DNA of 64,000 nucleotides from Symbiodinium natans (GCA_905221605.1 CAJNDS010000802.1:595001-659000); one strand, 5' to 3'. Positions 32,669 to 46,269 are shown, counted from the stretch's first letter. Numbers and translations are program-made. The notes: generated from the letters alone by a model not told the origin.

Positions 32669-34354
32669 CTATATATATCAAAGGGAGACAAGTGGCAAGA
32701 CATCCGAAGCAAGTTGGCCCCCCGGCTTGTTCTTTAAGCTATTAGCTGCTAGCCCTGAGAAGGTAGTGCGGACAAATCGGCCAAGTAGGGCCTCCCGACA
32801 CCTCCTGAAGCCCAGAAGGCGACCCATTTAGGGTGAGGGGAGACGGGAAAGGAAGGCATATTCCTCCGTGAACAAAGTCTGGCCAAGCCACGAACATGGA
32901 GCTCAGCGTCTTGTCATGTCTCATCTCTTTGAGCGTCCGCAGGCAGCGTGCAACGGATTGCAGGCCTCCTTTCACAAGCCGCCAAGCAGCGAGATTTCCG
33001 GATGCCCTTTGCGCAACTTTCACATGATTTTTTTGTTGGAGAGCTTCGCGAGTCAGCGAGTCAGCTCAGCGAGTCAGCCGCGCGAGTCTCCTCAGGTTTT
33101 GTGTCTTCGACGTTTGCATGACCAAAGACCTCGGCGCCGCTGGCTCTGTCGGTGCGGCTGCTGTGGTGGAGCACAAGGCTGGCATGCAAGCACCCAAATC
33201 ACCCGAAAAGCGTAGTTAGCACGGTAACAAAGCTGCATCTTTGAAGCATGGAATCTGGCGGTGTTGAGCCTTTCTGCTAGGTGAATGCCAGAGGTGTTCC
33301 TGTCTTCATGGGACACGGCCGCTGTTTGGACAAAGATGGCCATGGCTTCATGAGCTTCGCAACAAAGCTCCGTACAGAGCCTTGGACATTGGGACATTGG
33401 GAACTGGAAGGTCATTCTTTGACTGTCACCAACCACCCCACTCCCTCCCCCATGCAATAGACAATACAGCGTGCTGCCCTCATTCCTAAAACTGGTTCCA
33501 GAACCCGCATAGAAAACAGCGGCAATGCGCAACGTTACTTAAATCCTTTTGCTGTACGGTTCTTGGTACGGGGGGATGTTCGAAGTGGGAATGTTCTTAT
33601 TATCTCTCGTGGCGTGCCACATTCAAGGCGTGGTGTTTTTGTTTACAGGATGGCTTTTTTTGAAGCATCAATGGGTTTGACCTTAATTAATGACTGGGCA
33701 CGCTACCCTTCAGTTTAAGTTAAACCTACACCCATGGTGGTGCACTCGGCTTGCCTTTGCTACTGTTTGGAGGGAGGGCCTGGTGTGTGAGGGGAGAGGC
33801 CACTATCCCGGACCTTCTTGGCCCGGTGTGAGGGATTTCAGCATGATAGAACTCACCCATTCAACCACCCAAGAGAGATTGATGTTGGGGCGTCCTGGCC
33901 AGGGCGCGCGCCCTAGAAGGTTCTCGATCGAAGTCGCCGTCATGATCTGACCTGCATCATGCTGCATGAGGGAAAACACTCAACATGAATCGAGATGAGA
34001 CATTGTGGATGCCACGAGGACACCGCCTGTCAGCAGCTTCTCCGTACCCTGGCACTCACGGACGGCGTCATGGGAGCACAGCTGAAGCGTGGTGGGCACT
34101 GCGAGGCGCAGCAGAGAAGCCAGTCCTCTTGCAGACTTGTGCGCGTTGTGGCTTTAGACATTGTTCCATGTTCAATGTCCTTCTTTGCCAGTCTGTAGGT
34201 TTTGACAACAAAGAATGTTGACCCCACAAGCACGGCCATTCCTGGTGGCTGGGGCATGCCGGACCCTCCCAGCGAGGACACTGTCAGCTTGCAATTCCTG
34301 TGTCGTGGTCAGCTTTAGGCCCCAGCACTTATGACAGCAGTGAAGATGATGTGC

Positions 34355-34398
34355 TTTATGGTGATGATGAGGATGATGATGATGATGACGACGATGAT
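34355..34398. repeat. GAT trinucleotide repeat
   Basis: About 14 GAT/GAC-type units reading as poly-Asp on + and poly-His or similar on -. Could be a coding acidic stretch but no flanking domain supports this. Confidence 0.75.
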
Positions 34399-36791
34399 TG
34401 GGGGTGGTGGCATTTTTTGATCGGGAGGATGGTTGAAAGCCGAACCAATCCCATTGATGAAGTGCAAAGTTGGGTAGCGCGTGTCCGTCGGCTAACAGCA
34501 TATGAATAAATCACTCAATGGAGGACGTTTGGCAGCAGATCTCCGCTTTGCCGGTGCAGCACTTGTCAGCGCAGGCGGATGTTCACGCGCAGGCGGGTGC
34601 AGAGTGGCGACCATCCCGACCCCATCCTCGCATCAGGACTCAAGATAATGAGCAAATGCATGCTTACGTGCCATGAGAAGTTGGAGACGTTTAAAGGCAG
34701 AAGCGGGAAGGTCGAAGCACGCCTGTCACTGGCTTCTGAACAGTGGAGACTCGAAGCATTGCATTGCATTTTTTCCTGGGCTTGGCAGGCCGTCTCCCCA
34801 AAGCTGGGAGATTCAGAAGGGCTCATCGCAGACACTACAGAATCTTGGATTCCTTGAGGTCCATACCGTTTTTGCTGTCACGCTTTCCTGTATTTGGTTT
34901 GTGGCCGATAGAGCAGCTTCGGCTTTCAGGAAGACGGCTCGTACAACTGCTGGCAGTTGAACTGAGCCGTTGGGTGCCTGCGTCTTCAAGAACTTTGCTC
35001 TTTTGATGGGGCGGTAGGCTCCAGCTGTAAAGCTCCTACTCTCAGGCAAACATGCCCGAGAATTCACGATATCCGAGACTTCAAAGGCAGCCGCTTGAAA
35101 GACTACGGGCCGGACTTTGATTTGCACACCGGCCGTGGCCAAGCGGGGTGCAACTGCCTTTGAGCGGTTCAATGGCAACAACTGCCATGCAGAGAAGTAG
35201 GTCGGTTTAGATGCACTTCTATAGGTGTGCTGCTGACTGCCAACGTCTCCGCGCCTTACAGCGCGAGCTCATCGTGCTCGACGCGGATACGCTAGGCACT
35301 GGCAGGGCGAAGATAATTCATGAGCTGGGGGTCCAGTTTAGCCCATTCGGACTCCTTCCAAAAGTTAATTCGTGGAACCTTCTGGCACAGCAGGTCGTTC
35401 TGAACTAGTTTTGCCCAAGATGCGTGTGATGATGTTCGTCCTGGCTCCCATGTATTTGCTGAGGATGCTCAAGAGACTTTATTGTGCCGAGGGGGGGAGG
35501 AGGGGCATCACAGGGCAGGAGCAACTCTTCAATCAACCCACGACGTACAATTGCAATGCCCACAAGAGTATCAAAAAATGTCCCGCTTGTGAGCCATGGG
35601 CGCCAAAGTCACAAGCACACAGAAGGCAAGTGGATCGAAATGAATTACTTCAGCTTTTTTTCAAGCCCAACTTCATGCGCTTGGATGTGATTGTGCAGGT
35701 CCAGGGCGACGCAGGCCAGCCCCATGCCGAATTTGACCTGGGCCAGGGCCCTACTGTACGGCGGCTGCAAGGGGGAACGTTTCAAGCTACGCCTATGCCT
35801 TTGTTCATGCGCTCGAAGGCGGAATTCCCAATAGGTCTCGGTAAGTTTGCTCAGAGTCCCACATTGCTGACCGGAGAACCTCCGAATTAGAAAGCTCTAG
35901 AGCCCCAAGGCTTCATCATCTTCAAGTGCCATGTGCGTTTGCGCAGCGTCCATTGCTGAATGACTTTCAGCTACATTCAAGTGCAGGCCCGTTGCCCCCT
36001 CAACCGGATGTTGCGCTGACAAGCACGCTCAGCTGCGAGGCTTCGTGCTTGTTGGTGGGTAACGATGTATGAATGTAGTAATGTAGCAGCATTCGTTCTG
36101 TTTTGTGTTGGGATTCATCGTGGAATCCTTTGAGGACTGTGACATAACCTTTGCAGCCACACATGTTGCGTAGTCGCACTCTTTTTGGAGTTGCTGTGAG
36201 CCGAGTCCACACTAGGTCCGATGCGAGAAAATGAAAGAGTGTGGAAAACTGCTTGTAAAATACTACGAATGTCAGCTGCGCATGGCTGCACGCGCGCTTC
36301 CACTTTCGTCATGCGCTTCCACTTTCGTCTTGGCCGATCAGGTCCTCAACACGACAAAGGGGTTGTCACCTTAAGCCTGGTTTTTGTGAGCAGGAGTGTT
36401 TTGAGCTGCTGGGACGCCACCTTTGCATTGTTTAAGCCTTATGCTTGACGTGCGTTCTGCACTTCAAGTTGGCCATGCGAATGTGCGAGTGAATCAGGCT
36501 TTTGCGAGGATGCTGGGGAAAGTTCACTGCAGACGTCTCAACCTTAGCTTGTACACGGACTACGAGCCATTCCTGTCATGAGATTCCTAACGTTCAAAGA
36601 CATGGCAAGTGGCAGCCTCTGCAGGCCTTCTACAGACACTTCCCTGGAGTGGATGCGATGAAAACCATCCGCAGCTTGCACCAACATGCTCCAATCCCCA
36701 ATCCCACGTTTGCGGAACTGTGTTAAGCTCCGTGTGTTTTGTGCAAGCACTATTTATCGTCCTTAGAGATGATTGGTGGACGAAACCCAAG

Positions 36792-37100
36792 GCCACATCA
36801 TCCTGCACGTCTTCGACATCACAAAATATGCGGTGCGGGAAGGTGAGGAGATTGAGGCTTGATCTCGGGGCAGTTGTACAGAATCCTGCTAGAGCCGCAA
36901 TAGCCCACACAAAGTCATGTGGCAGGACGTGGAGTTGCTCGGCGAGGGCAGCTTCTCCAAAGTTTATGGGCACATTCCTGAGGGGATGTAAGGAAGTACC
37001 AGTCTCTCCGAAGCTATCCATTTGTACCATGTCACGACACTACGGGGAGCGAAGGCTCGGCGCGATTGCCGCGAAGGTCATCAGTGACAGTGAACGACCT
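36792..37100 (+). CDS. Protein kinase N-lobe exons
   Basis: The exon after the AAAG at 36911-36914 encodes VELLGEGSFSKVYGHIPEG, a glycine-rich ATP-binding loop (LGEGSFSKVY). A second exon after the CGAAG at 37050-37054 encodes LGAIAAKVISDSER, in which AAKVI supplies the ATP-orienting lysine of subdomain II. Spacing between the two fits a kinase. An upstream exon (36792-36842, HIILHVFDITKYAVRE, with a GTGAGG donor) is in the same orientation and may be part of the same gene; its fold is not clear. The catalytic HRD and DFG segments were not found downstream, so this is a partial gene, a very long-intron gene or a broken copy. Specificity cannot be given. Confidence 0.55.
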
Positions 37101-37797
37101 TGGGTACATAGGCTGGGTCAGGTACTTGCATGACTCTCGTGCTAAAAAGGCTTCTCAAGTTTGAAGCTAGGCTAGCAGTGGCGACATATCAGCATGGTCT
37201 AAGAGGATCAGTCGTTGCCAGGGCAGCAGTCCAAAACGGACTTCTTGCCGACCGACACGGCTATGGCGACTGGCCAAGCACTGGCGAAAGCATGCCCAGA
37301 AGCTGACTAAGAACCTTATTTAACTAATTCTCTGATTGGATGCGTGCGTAGCGGGCAAAACTAAGCCAACAAATGCAGTCATCAACGTGCCGCCTGTTCT
37401 CCCAGGCCCTGCAATTTTTGGGCATGGTCGTGTGCAGCAAGACATGGGGGGACATTTTAGAGGCGAGGTGCCTGACTAGTCCACGAACGGAACCAAGTCG
37501 ATTACCATGTGCACCATCGCCAGGCACGCTGGTTTTCATGGAGAGACTCTATCCTGCTGGCGAGGACAGAGGGCCGACAGCTGCACAGCAGAGTTGAGTG
37601 CCCTGGATGGGGAACCAAAAGTTCATACGGATCAAAACTAGAGAGCACAAGTTTGAACTTAATTAGGTTGTAGATTGTCATAGAGATACATGTATGACTT
37701 CTGGCCTTATTCCCCAATGCGTAGCGGAGGGTTCCCGTTTGAAGAGGTGGGGTTCACGGGGTCCGGGAGTTCACGCGGTATCGCGCGTGTTGTGTTG

Positions 37798-38046
37798 CAA
37801 AAGTGCAGACAGTCACGAGGCTGAGGCCTCTCAGAGGTTTTGGAGGTGCGTCGTCTTCGTGGCTGTCCTCACTTTCGACTATGAGTCGTTGAAAAAGTGC
37901 AGACAGACACGAGGATGAGGCACCTGGGCGGCGCCATCCTCGTGAATGTGGTCACTTTTTAAGCTTGGTTTGTTGTTCACGGCTCAAACGTGCCGACAGT
38001 CGAGAGGATGAGGCACCATCCCCGTGACTGTCTCGTCACTTTTTAG
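37798..38046. repeat. Three tandem hairpin units, about 93-bp period
   Basis: Three units start near 37798, 37890 and 37985. Each begins with A-rich AAAAGTGCAGACAG-like sequence and CACGAGGATG, and ends with the inverted CATCCTCGTG ... GTCACTTTTT. In unit 2 the outer AAAAAGTG/CACTTTTT and inner CACGAGGATG/CATCCTCGTG pair exactly. In units 1 and 3 the stems are imperfect but co-vary in several places. GCTTGGTTTGTTGT follows units 2 and 3. It encodes no protein and could be a small structured-RNA cluster or a nested MITE array. Confidence 0.7.
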
Positions 38047-38069
38047 GCTTGGTTTGTTGTGCACAGCTC

Positions 38070-41000
38070 ATGATTCCCAGGTTTTGCTCATCGGCGGGGT
38101 GAATTGGGAACAGATGACAAAGTGTTCCAGATTTCTGGTTTTGCGTATTGGGGTGGGGGGGGGGGGGGGCGTGAGTGGTGAATGTCTACAAAGTGTTCCT
38201 GATTCCAGCTCCAAGGTGTTCAACGTGACTTTGTAACATGTTGGCTCTCTGTGCAAGAGGTAATGTGGATCTGATGCAGTTCAGCTGGTCCTCAGCTGTT
38301 CTGCTCTGTGAGTTGTGTTCTCACGGTGCTGCTTCTTGTGCCTACGACTTGAGGACTGGTCGGACGCAGACACAGACGACATCTTAAAGGCGCAGATGTG
38401 CGCGTTGCAGCGCAAAGCGCAGAGCAAGCGCGGTCCATCGCAAGGATCACCAGCCTGCCCTTACGACAGGCAGTTCAACTTGTCGCCAAAGATGCGTTTC
38501 ACAACGACCTCAAGGCATAGTTACGTGTTATTGCTGACCTTTCTGCTCTTCCTACTGCCTGCGCGCTCAAGCAAACTTTCATATCCGGACCAGAAGCTGC
38601 TTTCCAGATGCCCAACATTCTTCGGAGAAGAGGGCGGCCTCTTCTGTTCCCAACTTAGCATTTCGACAAGTTTATAACTTTTCTACGCAGCGTGGCACCT
38701 GCCCGTCAGCAGGATTGACTTCGACCTGTTATCGCCTTGGTCCGTGAAGGCTCTCGCGTTGGAACGGCGTTAAGACGAGCAAGTTGACCGTGTTCCACCT
38801 CAATCCTTGTTCTGAAGAGGTGGCCGTCACATCAAGCTGCATCGAACACGTCAAAGCCTCATGTGCCCTTGCTTCTGGGAGGGCCAGCCATGCCGCCCAG
38901 AGTAAGGTCGGATCGGTTGCTTAGAGTTCCAGCCAAAGGGAGTTATCGTACTGAGACAGTGGTTTCTTGCTCATGAACTGAAAGAGCTAAGGATTTCCAG
39001 CCAGTTCTTGCGCCAGCAGGCAGGCAGCGCGCTGAAGCAAGCCTGTGCACGTTGTAGTTCATTGGTTGCAGTTTGGATTATCGCAAATAGCTGAGAACTT
39101 GGTTGAGCATGGGGTATGGCTCCTTTACTGGCAGCATGCAACACAAGACTCGGCCCGGCACACTACCCATGTGCAGACATCCGAGCAGGAGAGAGATGCA
39201 CCCAATGCTTTCGGGAGTACTACGACCTCTTTGCCTTCACGCTTACGCTTCAGGAGTCTGCCCCATCGTTGCATGCCATGACATGCTCTACATCTCTACA
39301 TCTGGAATGCGCGCTGCTCACATCGGTGAGTCGTTGTCAGCCAACTCACGAAGTACTCATGCGGCTTGCAGCCGTATGTAGCGGTCCCAGGGTCATGTTT
39401 CCTACGAAGACAAACTCAGGCCGGGCTCGAGCACGGAGGGGTGGCAGACGGATGGTAGCATGTGGTGGCATATTGGCCTCGGACAGCATGGAAGACGTAA
39501 TGGCCGCTGTCATTAAGACAGCGCAGCAACAGAGTTCAGGTGTTGAAAACTTGCGGGCACTGTTTAAAATATCCTTTCCGACAGAACAGAGGAAGACGTT
39601 CCTCACTCCTCGCCTCGCTTCAACAAGGATTAGTTAAGTTTAAGTGGCCTCGCTGCCTCTCGCATGATCTCACGGCATCCGACTTGAAGGCTTCTAGGCT
39701 TGATTAGCAAAAGCTTCAGTAGCCGCCTCGTCGCCTGCCTACGAATCTCACCGTGCCTGTCACAGAGGTCCAAAGTGCGGTGCGAGGATGACTGGACCTT
39801 ACCTGTGGGATGACCGCATTCAAAGAAGAGCACCGGTAGCTGCGCGGAGACTCCCAGGGTGCTGAAGTTCTAACATATCAGACAGACAAACACACTGGGC
39901 ACCCGTACAATTCCGTATTCACCCCCAGCAAAAACTTAAGCAGGCTCCGATGCCGAAGTCGGTGTAGTCGTGTGTGCGCAGAAGAACTGTCCAAGATCAC
40001 CTTGAACGAGGCAACCTCCTTCTCGAATCGCAGCTTTGATGGTCTGGAACTTACAGACTCAAGGAAGTTAACTGACTGGTAACGATGCAACTTCCGCTTG
40101 GAGTCAAGGCTGCGCTCGCACCGAGTTCGACGTTTGTCGATGCGGTGTGCTTCGTCAGCAAAAGCTACCGGGCAGCTACCGGGGCTACCGGGCGCAAAGA
40201 GTAAATCTGGAAGCTGAGCCCAGTCAGAATTAGAGTATTAATCAGGAGTTGATGCCTGGGTCAGGGTCACGAAAAGTAGCTGAAACCAGTTTGCGGGCAC
40301 TACTCGTATTTTATTGTTTTGCTAAGCTGCCTGTGCCATGACTATGTCATAACTCTTAAACGATCCAGATGGGGATCTGCCCGAACTGCAAGGCAGGGCG
40401 GTTTGCTTCATGTTCGAGAAGTTGACTTCGCTACCACTGAAAAAAAGGTGTGGAAACGGGCCTCACAGCCTGGCTCCACCATTCACAGCTGAGCCAAGCC
40501 CTGAGTGAGTGCTTGTGACATCATCGGAGCACAGCCGACTGAGCGCGAATTGAGCACGATGGAGATGCAAGGCACAGCGCAGACGTGTGCAAGAAGTGCG
40601 CAAAGACAGAAAGCTGCCAGCAGCAGCCTTCGGCATGGAAAGCTTTGCTGGGGCGAGGCTGTGTTGATGCGCAGTGCTCTGATGGGCTGATGGGTAACCG
40701 AGGTGGTGCCCACTAAGCCAAAGCTGCGGTACGAAGCGCACCTTCGGCTTCAATGCTAAGTGCATGGGATCCCGTGATCAAGATCAGCCTGCCAGCCGCT
40801 CAGCAAGTGCGGACTATCAGGGATCTCTGTATACCTCCGCATGCCATGATATGCTCTGCGTTGCTCTAATTTTCCACGTTAAATTGGCAAGGCTGAGGCT
40901 TGGCTCCACTCCTGTAAATAGGTTTCTATAGGCTTCCTGTTTGCAATTGTTTGCTGCGTGAAGTGAGCACCACATCCTGTGCTGAAACTCCTGCCATCTC

Positions 41001-42731
41001 TTGTGTCGTTCTTCGGCCAAAAGATCATCGCGCGACACATGCTTCCATGCCAGCTCGAGGTCGATTCCGGTGCAAATTGCGACGGCAAAAAGCCAGACTG
41101 GATGAACATCCTAGCCACCGGCCCAGCTGTTTGGAAGCCCACCACGGCAAGATGATGTCAGATCCTTTGTCTGCTGCTTAGGACACAAAGTATGGCAAGC
41201 GGATAGAGCAGGCGCCGCGCACACGGCACTTGTAGAGCCTGAACCTGCTTCCGTTTTGTCCGGAAACAGGCGGACTCTGACATAATGCGCTGCCTTCAGG
41301 GACGTTTGCGACCCAGTTTTCGGGACTGCTGCAGCTGGATGTTTTGGATGTTTTTGGTAGAATTCAGTGAACGGCAAGTCCAGGCGTCGAGCGCTGGACA
41401 GCAGCTCGGGCTGCATGAGGAGGTGTGCAGATATTTGGCCGGCAGTGGCGCCTGGCTTTACATATCAGCATGCGGAGCCAGCACAGTTGTGTTCCGAGCA
41501 TCATCTCCCACCACATGGTAGATCCGCTGCTCGACTCTGCCAACATGGCTGCAGGTAGCCATACATTCACTACTTGGAATGACAAAGTCGTGGAACCCAT
41601 GGTTCCTGATGGTCACCGATAGACGGTAGAGTCAAATCGGCCACAACTCGACTTTACCGCTTTGCCATGTGCAACCATGCAGCTGGTACCTCAGGTCTGG
41701 CCCGAGCTCGAGAAGACTGGCAGAAGTTCGAAGGAGGCTCGAAGATGCTGGAAGCAGCTTGCGTGGACATTTTCATCTTTTTTCATCTGCCCACTGTCCA
41801 GAGTTAGCAGTGGTCAATATGCGTCATGCCGAAGCCAATCCCACACTGACCAGCTAGACAGATCATTGCCAACGCGCCTTCTTGAGCAGGTGTGGCAACA
41901 ACGCACAGGCGTTGGAAAGTAAACCATCATCATTCGTCATGAGCTTGTGCAAGGCTGCAGCAAAACCAGCACCATGCCTCGGCCAACAAGCAAGAAATAA
42001 GTACGGCGAAGCAAGATGAAGTAAGCAGTTTAAGCAATCTATCATGAGACTACACTGTTTAAGCCCAGCCATTGTCAGCAAGCTGCTTATACCGGCACGG
42101 TCTACCTTGTTGCTCCTGTGGCATGTCGCCATGGCCAAACTCGCAGGGAGGGCTGCGCAAGATGACGGCCCCTTACTTCTAAGGCCCACTACGGTGAATT
42201 ATCCAAAACGCACGAGTGCAAGCCGGGTGGATGTGCCAGCGGCAGGCAAATCCTCCGCTTTGTGGTGCCAGTTACTGCAGCCTATGCCCTAGAAGGTCGG
42301 ACACCCAGAGGTCAAGGTGTCAATATAGGAAAACAGCACAACCTGTTGCTGCCGACTTCAGCAGCGGTGAGGGCGAGGCCTTGCAAAAGACAATGGAGTA
42401 CCGACCAGTTTGTCGCGTCGTGGTCAGGTGCAGCCACTGTGGTGCCGATATGGGCCGCTGCACATGGTGGCAGTCCAGCTGCTCGGCTACATCTAGCCAG
42501 ACAGATCCGTGGCAAAAGGTTGGGCACAGGGAGGGCGCGCTGCTAACTTTTTGTCGTTCTGGTTTTACTCGCTTGAAGGCTTGATTGACTTGGACTTAGC
42601 TCCAAGATTCGGTGGTAGTCGGTGATCGGATGAAGTTCAATAATTTAATATTGTGGCTTTTGGTTCTGTAATCGAGCCGCTTAGCATGAAGCAGGATGGC
42701 ACGTGAACAGAAGGTCCCTGTGTTTAGCCAG
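38070..42731. other. Long stretch with only weak exon candidates
   Basis: A stretch after the CAG at about 41404 reads LGLHEEVCRYLAGSGAWLYI followed by SACGAS, which resembles the loop and fourth helix region of MATE transporters and lies upstream of the clearer MATE exons. At 39478-39570 an open stretch reads SDSMEDVMAAVIKTAQQQSS, helical. No other family could be recognised between the kinase exons and the MATE gene. A G run lies at 38155-38169. Confidence 0.3.
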
Positions 42732-45700
42732 GATGAACATGAAGCGACAATGCGAGTTGGTGCTGTCGGATTGGGCAACACCGTGGTGGTCTGCGTGGCC
42801 ATCGTGATCAAATCAGGTTGGTCAGGCCAGTTGGGGGGGGTTGGAAGGTGCCCTTCTGCTGTAGCAGCCCTGGGTTCTGCGCCACGTAACACAGAGTAGC
42901 TCTCCGACTTTTCATGGTCTTCGTGAAGAGTTGGCATGGAAACCTGATGTGCCCTTTGTTTTCAGGGGCCCAGGACACATTGGTGTCGCAAGCCTACGGC
43001 ATCAACGACCATCGCAAAGCCCGAGATTATCTGAATTGTTGCCAGATTTGGATGTTACTGTTGGCTGCCGCGTGCTCTTTGCTACTCCTGCAGACAGAGG
43101 CCGGGAGACAGGCATCGAATAGTGTCCTCTACATGGTAGCGTGCAAGACTTGTGGCCTCATCGTGCATGACGGCTGTTTAACTTTCGGGTGCTGGGTGTT
43201 GGGGGCATGGCGCTTGGACCTCGGCGCTACGTTGTGTCAGGAACTTCGCTTGTGCGTATGCATTCACGGTCAGCAGCAGCCCAGATGAGGCGCTGCTGGT
43301 TTGGATCAATTGCGCAAGTGAGCAACTTGCCTCCGAGACCTTCAAGCATCGTGGCTACCATCGCAGCATGCTTGTCTATTATCGCTGGTTTTAAGACAAC
43401 CCAACGCTATAATTACCTCAAGCACCTTTTTGTTCCCATTTTTTGCCTGAGTCAGGTATGTGCTCGCCTGCATTCCTGGAGTTTGGCTCGAATTTCAGTG
43501 CCTTGCATGTCAAGTTGGGGAGCTCTTGGCTTGGGAAACGCTACAACCTGCCTTAGTTGCAACTTATGGCTCCCGGTTGCAAATGCTTTCCTAGCTGCAC
43601 GGCAAAGGGCTCTTGCTTTACGAACTGGGGGGGGTCTGGGTTGAGAGCACCTTGGCAGCATGCGCTTCGGTTCCTCCTGCAAATCTTCTTGGGTTCGGAA
43701 GCGTAACAGGTCGGAGTTGAGGTCTTCGCAACAGAGGGCATGTGGGCTGGTCTCAGAAATCCACCCTTTCGTTCATAGGATTTCGGAAAGTCACAATGCA
43801 GTCGTGAAGTGCAAAACGACTGAGGGTGTGTCTTAAGTAATTAACAGGACTTAATTCGGCCTGAATGCAGGCGGCCCTGTGTTTCTCCACAAGGAACACC
43901 AGCATGTCACACATGTTATTTTCTTGTGTGTGTTTTTTGTAATGAATTTAGCCGAGCCACTGCCGCAGCGACAGTCGAAACGTGAAAGCCTGCACGCTCA
44001 AATAAATGAAGTCATTTACGGTTATCACTTTCCTCCAGAATCATTGAGAAGTATGGTTTCATGAACTTAGTTCATGCATGAGTCTCCCCCTTCCAAGGAA
44101 CGTCTCATGAAATGGGCGATATGAAAAAAGCAAAGTCAAATACAATTACAAGTCTAGCTTGACTAGCATTGAATTGCCCTAATTTGTATCTTCTCAACTA
44201 AGTTGACGACATAAGCGTCGTTTGGTGATTTATTTGTTCAGGTAGCTAAGAAACCACGTATACAAAGTGACTTAATTATTCGATACCAGAGCTTGCACAA
44301 AAACGGTGCACCCCCACAAAAGCATCAAGCTGTACACATGCCAGTGGATTGAATTTTCTGTCAACCCCCCCGCCAGCCCCCCAGCTTCGAAGGTCGATAT
44401 CATCCCCCAATTACGGGTGTTTATGCCCAAGGACCCAAGATTCCAGATCTTCGGGCCCAAGAATCCAAGATCCACGATTTCGAGACCTAAGACTCCAAGA
44501 TTGTTAGGCCTAACAGTCAAACCATGAAACCACTCGTCCCCCCCCCCCCTCCCCCCTCGCCCCGCCCTATCGGAAAATCCAGCGCATTCAACAAGTACAC
44601 CCATCGTTCCTTTTTGGAGCAAACACCTTAGACCATTCAACCATTTATGCATTAAACCAGTCGTTTCCCCCTTGGGAAATCCCCTTAAACCACGCTAACC
44701 ATCAAACGATTAAACCCGTCGTTTCCCCAGCTTCCCCCCTTGCAAAACCCTATTAAACCATTAAACCATCAAACCAGGAAAGCATGGGTGCCGCTAGAGG
44801 CGGGTGCCCAAAAAGTGTTGCTACCCAATGTCGGCCTCGGAACGTGTTACTCGCATGGCTTTGGATGCTCTGACATGGCAACAAGTTCGCAACCACACAC
44901 AGGGAGACACACACACACACACACACATCTCGCAGGCGGGCAGGCACGCAGGTGCAGCAAGCAATGGGAAAAGTCGCAAGTAAAAACACACAGTCAATTA
45001 GGAAAGCGAATCTAGTTCTCCAGAAGGCTGAAGTAAGAAAATCACTGTATGCGATCCAGGTACGACTCATTGAGGAAGTTCTTGATGAACCAGCAAATTC
45101 CTTCACCAGGCCTGTCTGCAGACTTGCAGCTCTTCTTGTCCTTCAGACACACGAAGACCATGAATGCCCAATGCGTAGCAGTAGCCTGCAGGCCTTTGGG
45201 TGTTGTGTGCTGCGGTTCCATGCCACTTTGGCATGTGCGTTGTTTTGCTCGAAGGGCAGGGACCTCAGGTCTTCCAGAGTTGGTTACTACAAACTACTGC
45301 AAGTGTAGAGCATGGAGCACATCGCGCATTAGGACTTCGATCGATCCCCTTGTTGCCATTGGGATCGCCTTTTCCGTGAAGTCTGGAGCATCCTTCCTTC
45401 TGCTGGCAGGCCAATTGCCAAATATCAGGGGCTTTCCTTTCCGAGACTTTTCCAGTCCATGTGGAGATAGCTGACAATGCTGACACAGCACTTATACTTC
45501 GACAAGGGTAAAACCAGACTCAGCAAGCTTTGAAGCGACACTAGCTGGGCAGATGCATGCCGATCCAGGCTACATGGTTTTGCTGCTTCCAACTCCCAGC
45601 TGCGCTGGCTGGTGGAGAGTCTGGGAGTCATCAGCTTTGACTTGGAAAGGACGCAGCTGCGGCAGCTTCCATGAAGAAAATCAGGGTTAGCTAGCAGCTG

Positions 45701-45892
45701 GACAGGGTGAGGCACGCTTTCAATAAGTTCCAGCAGGATTGGCATCCTATGCGGCCATTGGCGTGCCGAGTGTGGCCATGTACGGCTTCGACTGGTGGGC
45801 CTACGAGTTCTTGACTCTCTTAGCAGGCGGACTACACAGCCAGACCCAGCTCGCGGTGCAGATGTCTGCAGAAATGAACGATTGTTGTACGT
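42732..45892 (+). CDS. MATE-family efflux transporter exons
   Basis: Multi-helix membrane transporter that exports organic compounds in exchange for H+ or Na+. The exon 42732-42814 encodes MRVGAVGLGNTVVV, the helix 1-2 region (AAVGLGNT in relatives). It joins in phase through a GT donor at 42815 to the exon from 42966, which encodes GAQDTLVSQAYGINDHRKAR, the family signature DTLxxQAYG, followed by a hydrophobic helix IWMLLLAAACSLLLL. A further exon (about 45730-45890) encodes IGVPSVAMYGFDWWAYEFLT and LLAGG, which matches helix 7 with its conserved P...E.W..E. A plasma or organelle membrane location is family knowledge. Exons for helices 3-6 were not confidently located in the intervening 2.6 kb. 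Confidence 0.75.
44300..44780. repeat. C-rich repeat block with AACCATTAAACC-type units
   Basis: Within the presumed MATE intron. First come AAGATTCCAGATCTTCGGGC and AAGANTCCAAGAT-like units (44440-44510), then a C run (44538-44556). Then come two copies of ATTAAACC-GTCGTTTCCCC (near 44652 and 44709) and TTAAACCATTAAACCATCAA at 44754. Non-coding. Confidence 0.6.
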
Positions 45893-46269
45893 GCTAGGCA
45901 GCTACACGTTGCCGCAGTATACAGTCTTCCTTCACCTAAGGCACACGTAGCAGCCACCAGCGTGCCACAGCTGAATTGTTTTTTCCTGCTCGCATCCATT
46001 CGTGGCAGACCAGACCTAGAAGCGATTCTGTGTGAACAAGCGCCGAAGGGCTGTTACGGGCGAAAATAGCAATGGACAAGTGTAACGCAGAAATCATATC
46101 CCAAGGACAGCTACCGGGAAAACTGAGGGGTCTGATACGCCAAATGGCAGTTAGAGGCACAAGCAACGAAGGACAGCTACAGGGAAAGCTGTTGAGACCC
46201 AAGGCGTTGTTGCAGGGAAACCTTGTCTGCAGCGGCGGACTTCCTGCCTTTAACTTTGACTTTTAAACC

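Larger units (their letters stand above)
31730..36790. other. Long stretch without a recognised gene
   Basis: Several open stretches follow AG acceptors but match no family, for example KDYGPDFDLHTGRG (about 35097-35138), and a frame at 35372-35890 with NFMRLDVIVQVQGDAGQPHA. They may be 3' exons of the VWD gene or another + strand gene. Low-complexity DNA: (CT)n at 32627-32663, GCGAGTCAGC repeats at 33048-33092, GATGAT at 34355-34398, and a G/A-rich block at 31830-31920. The acidic and His-rich frames at 34.3 kb are artefacts of the GAT repeat. Confidence 0.35.
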
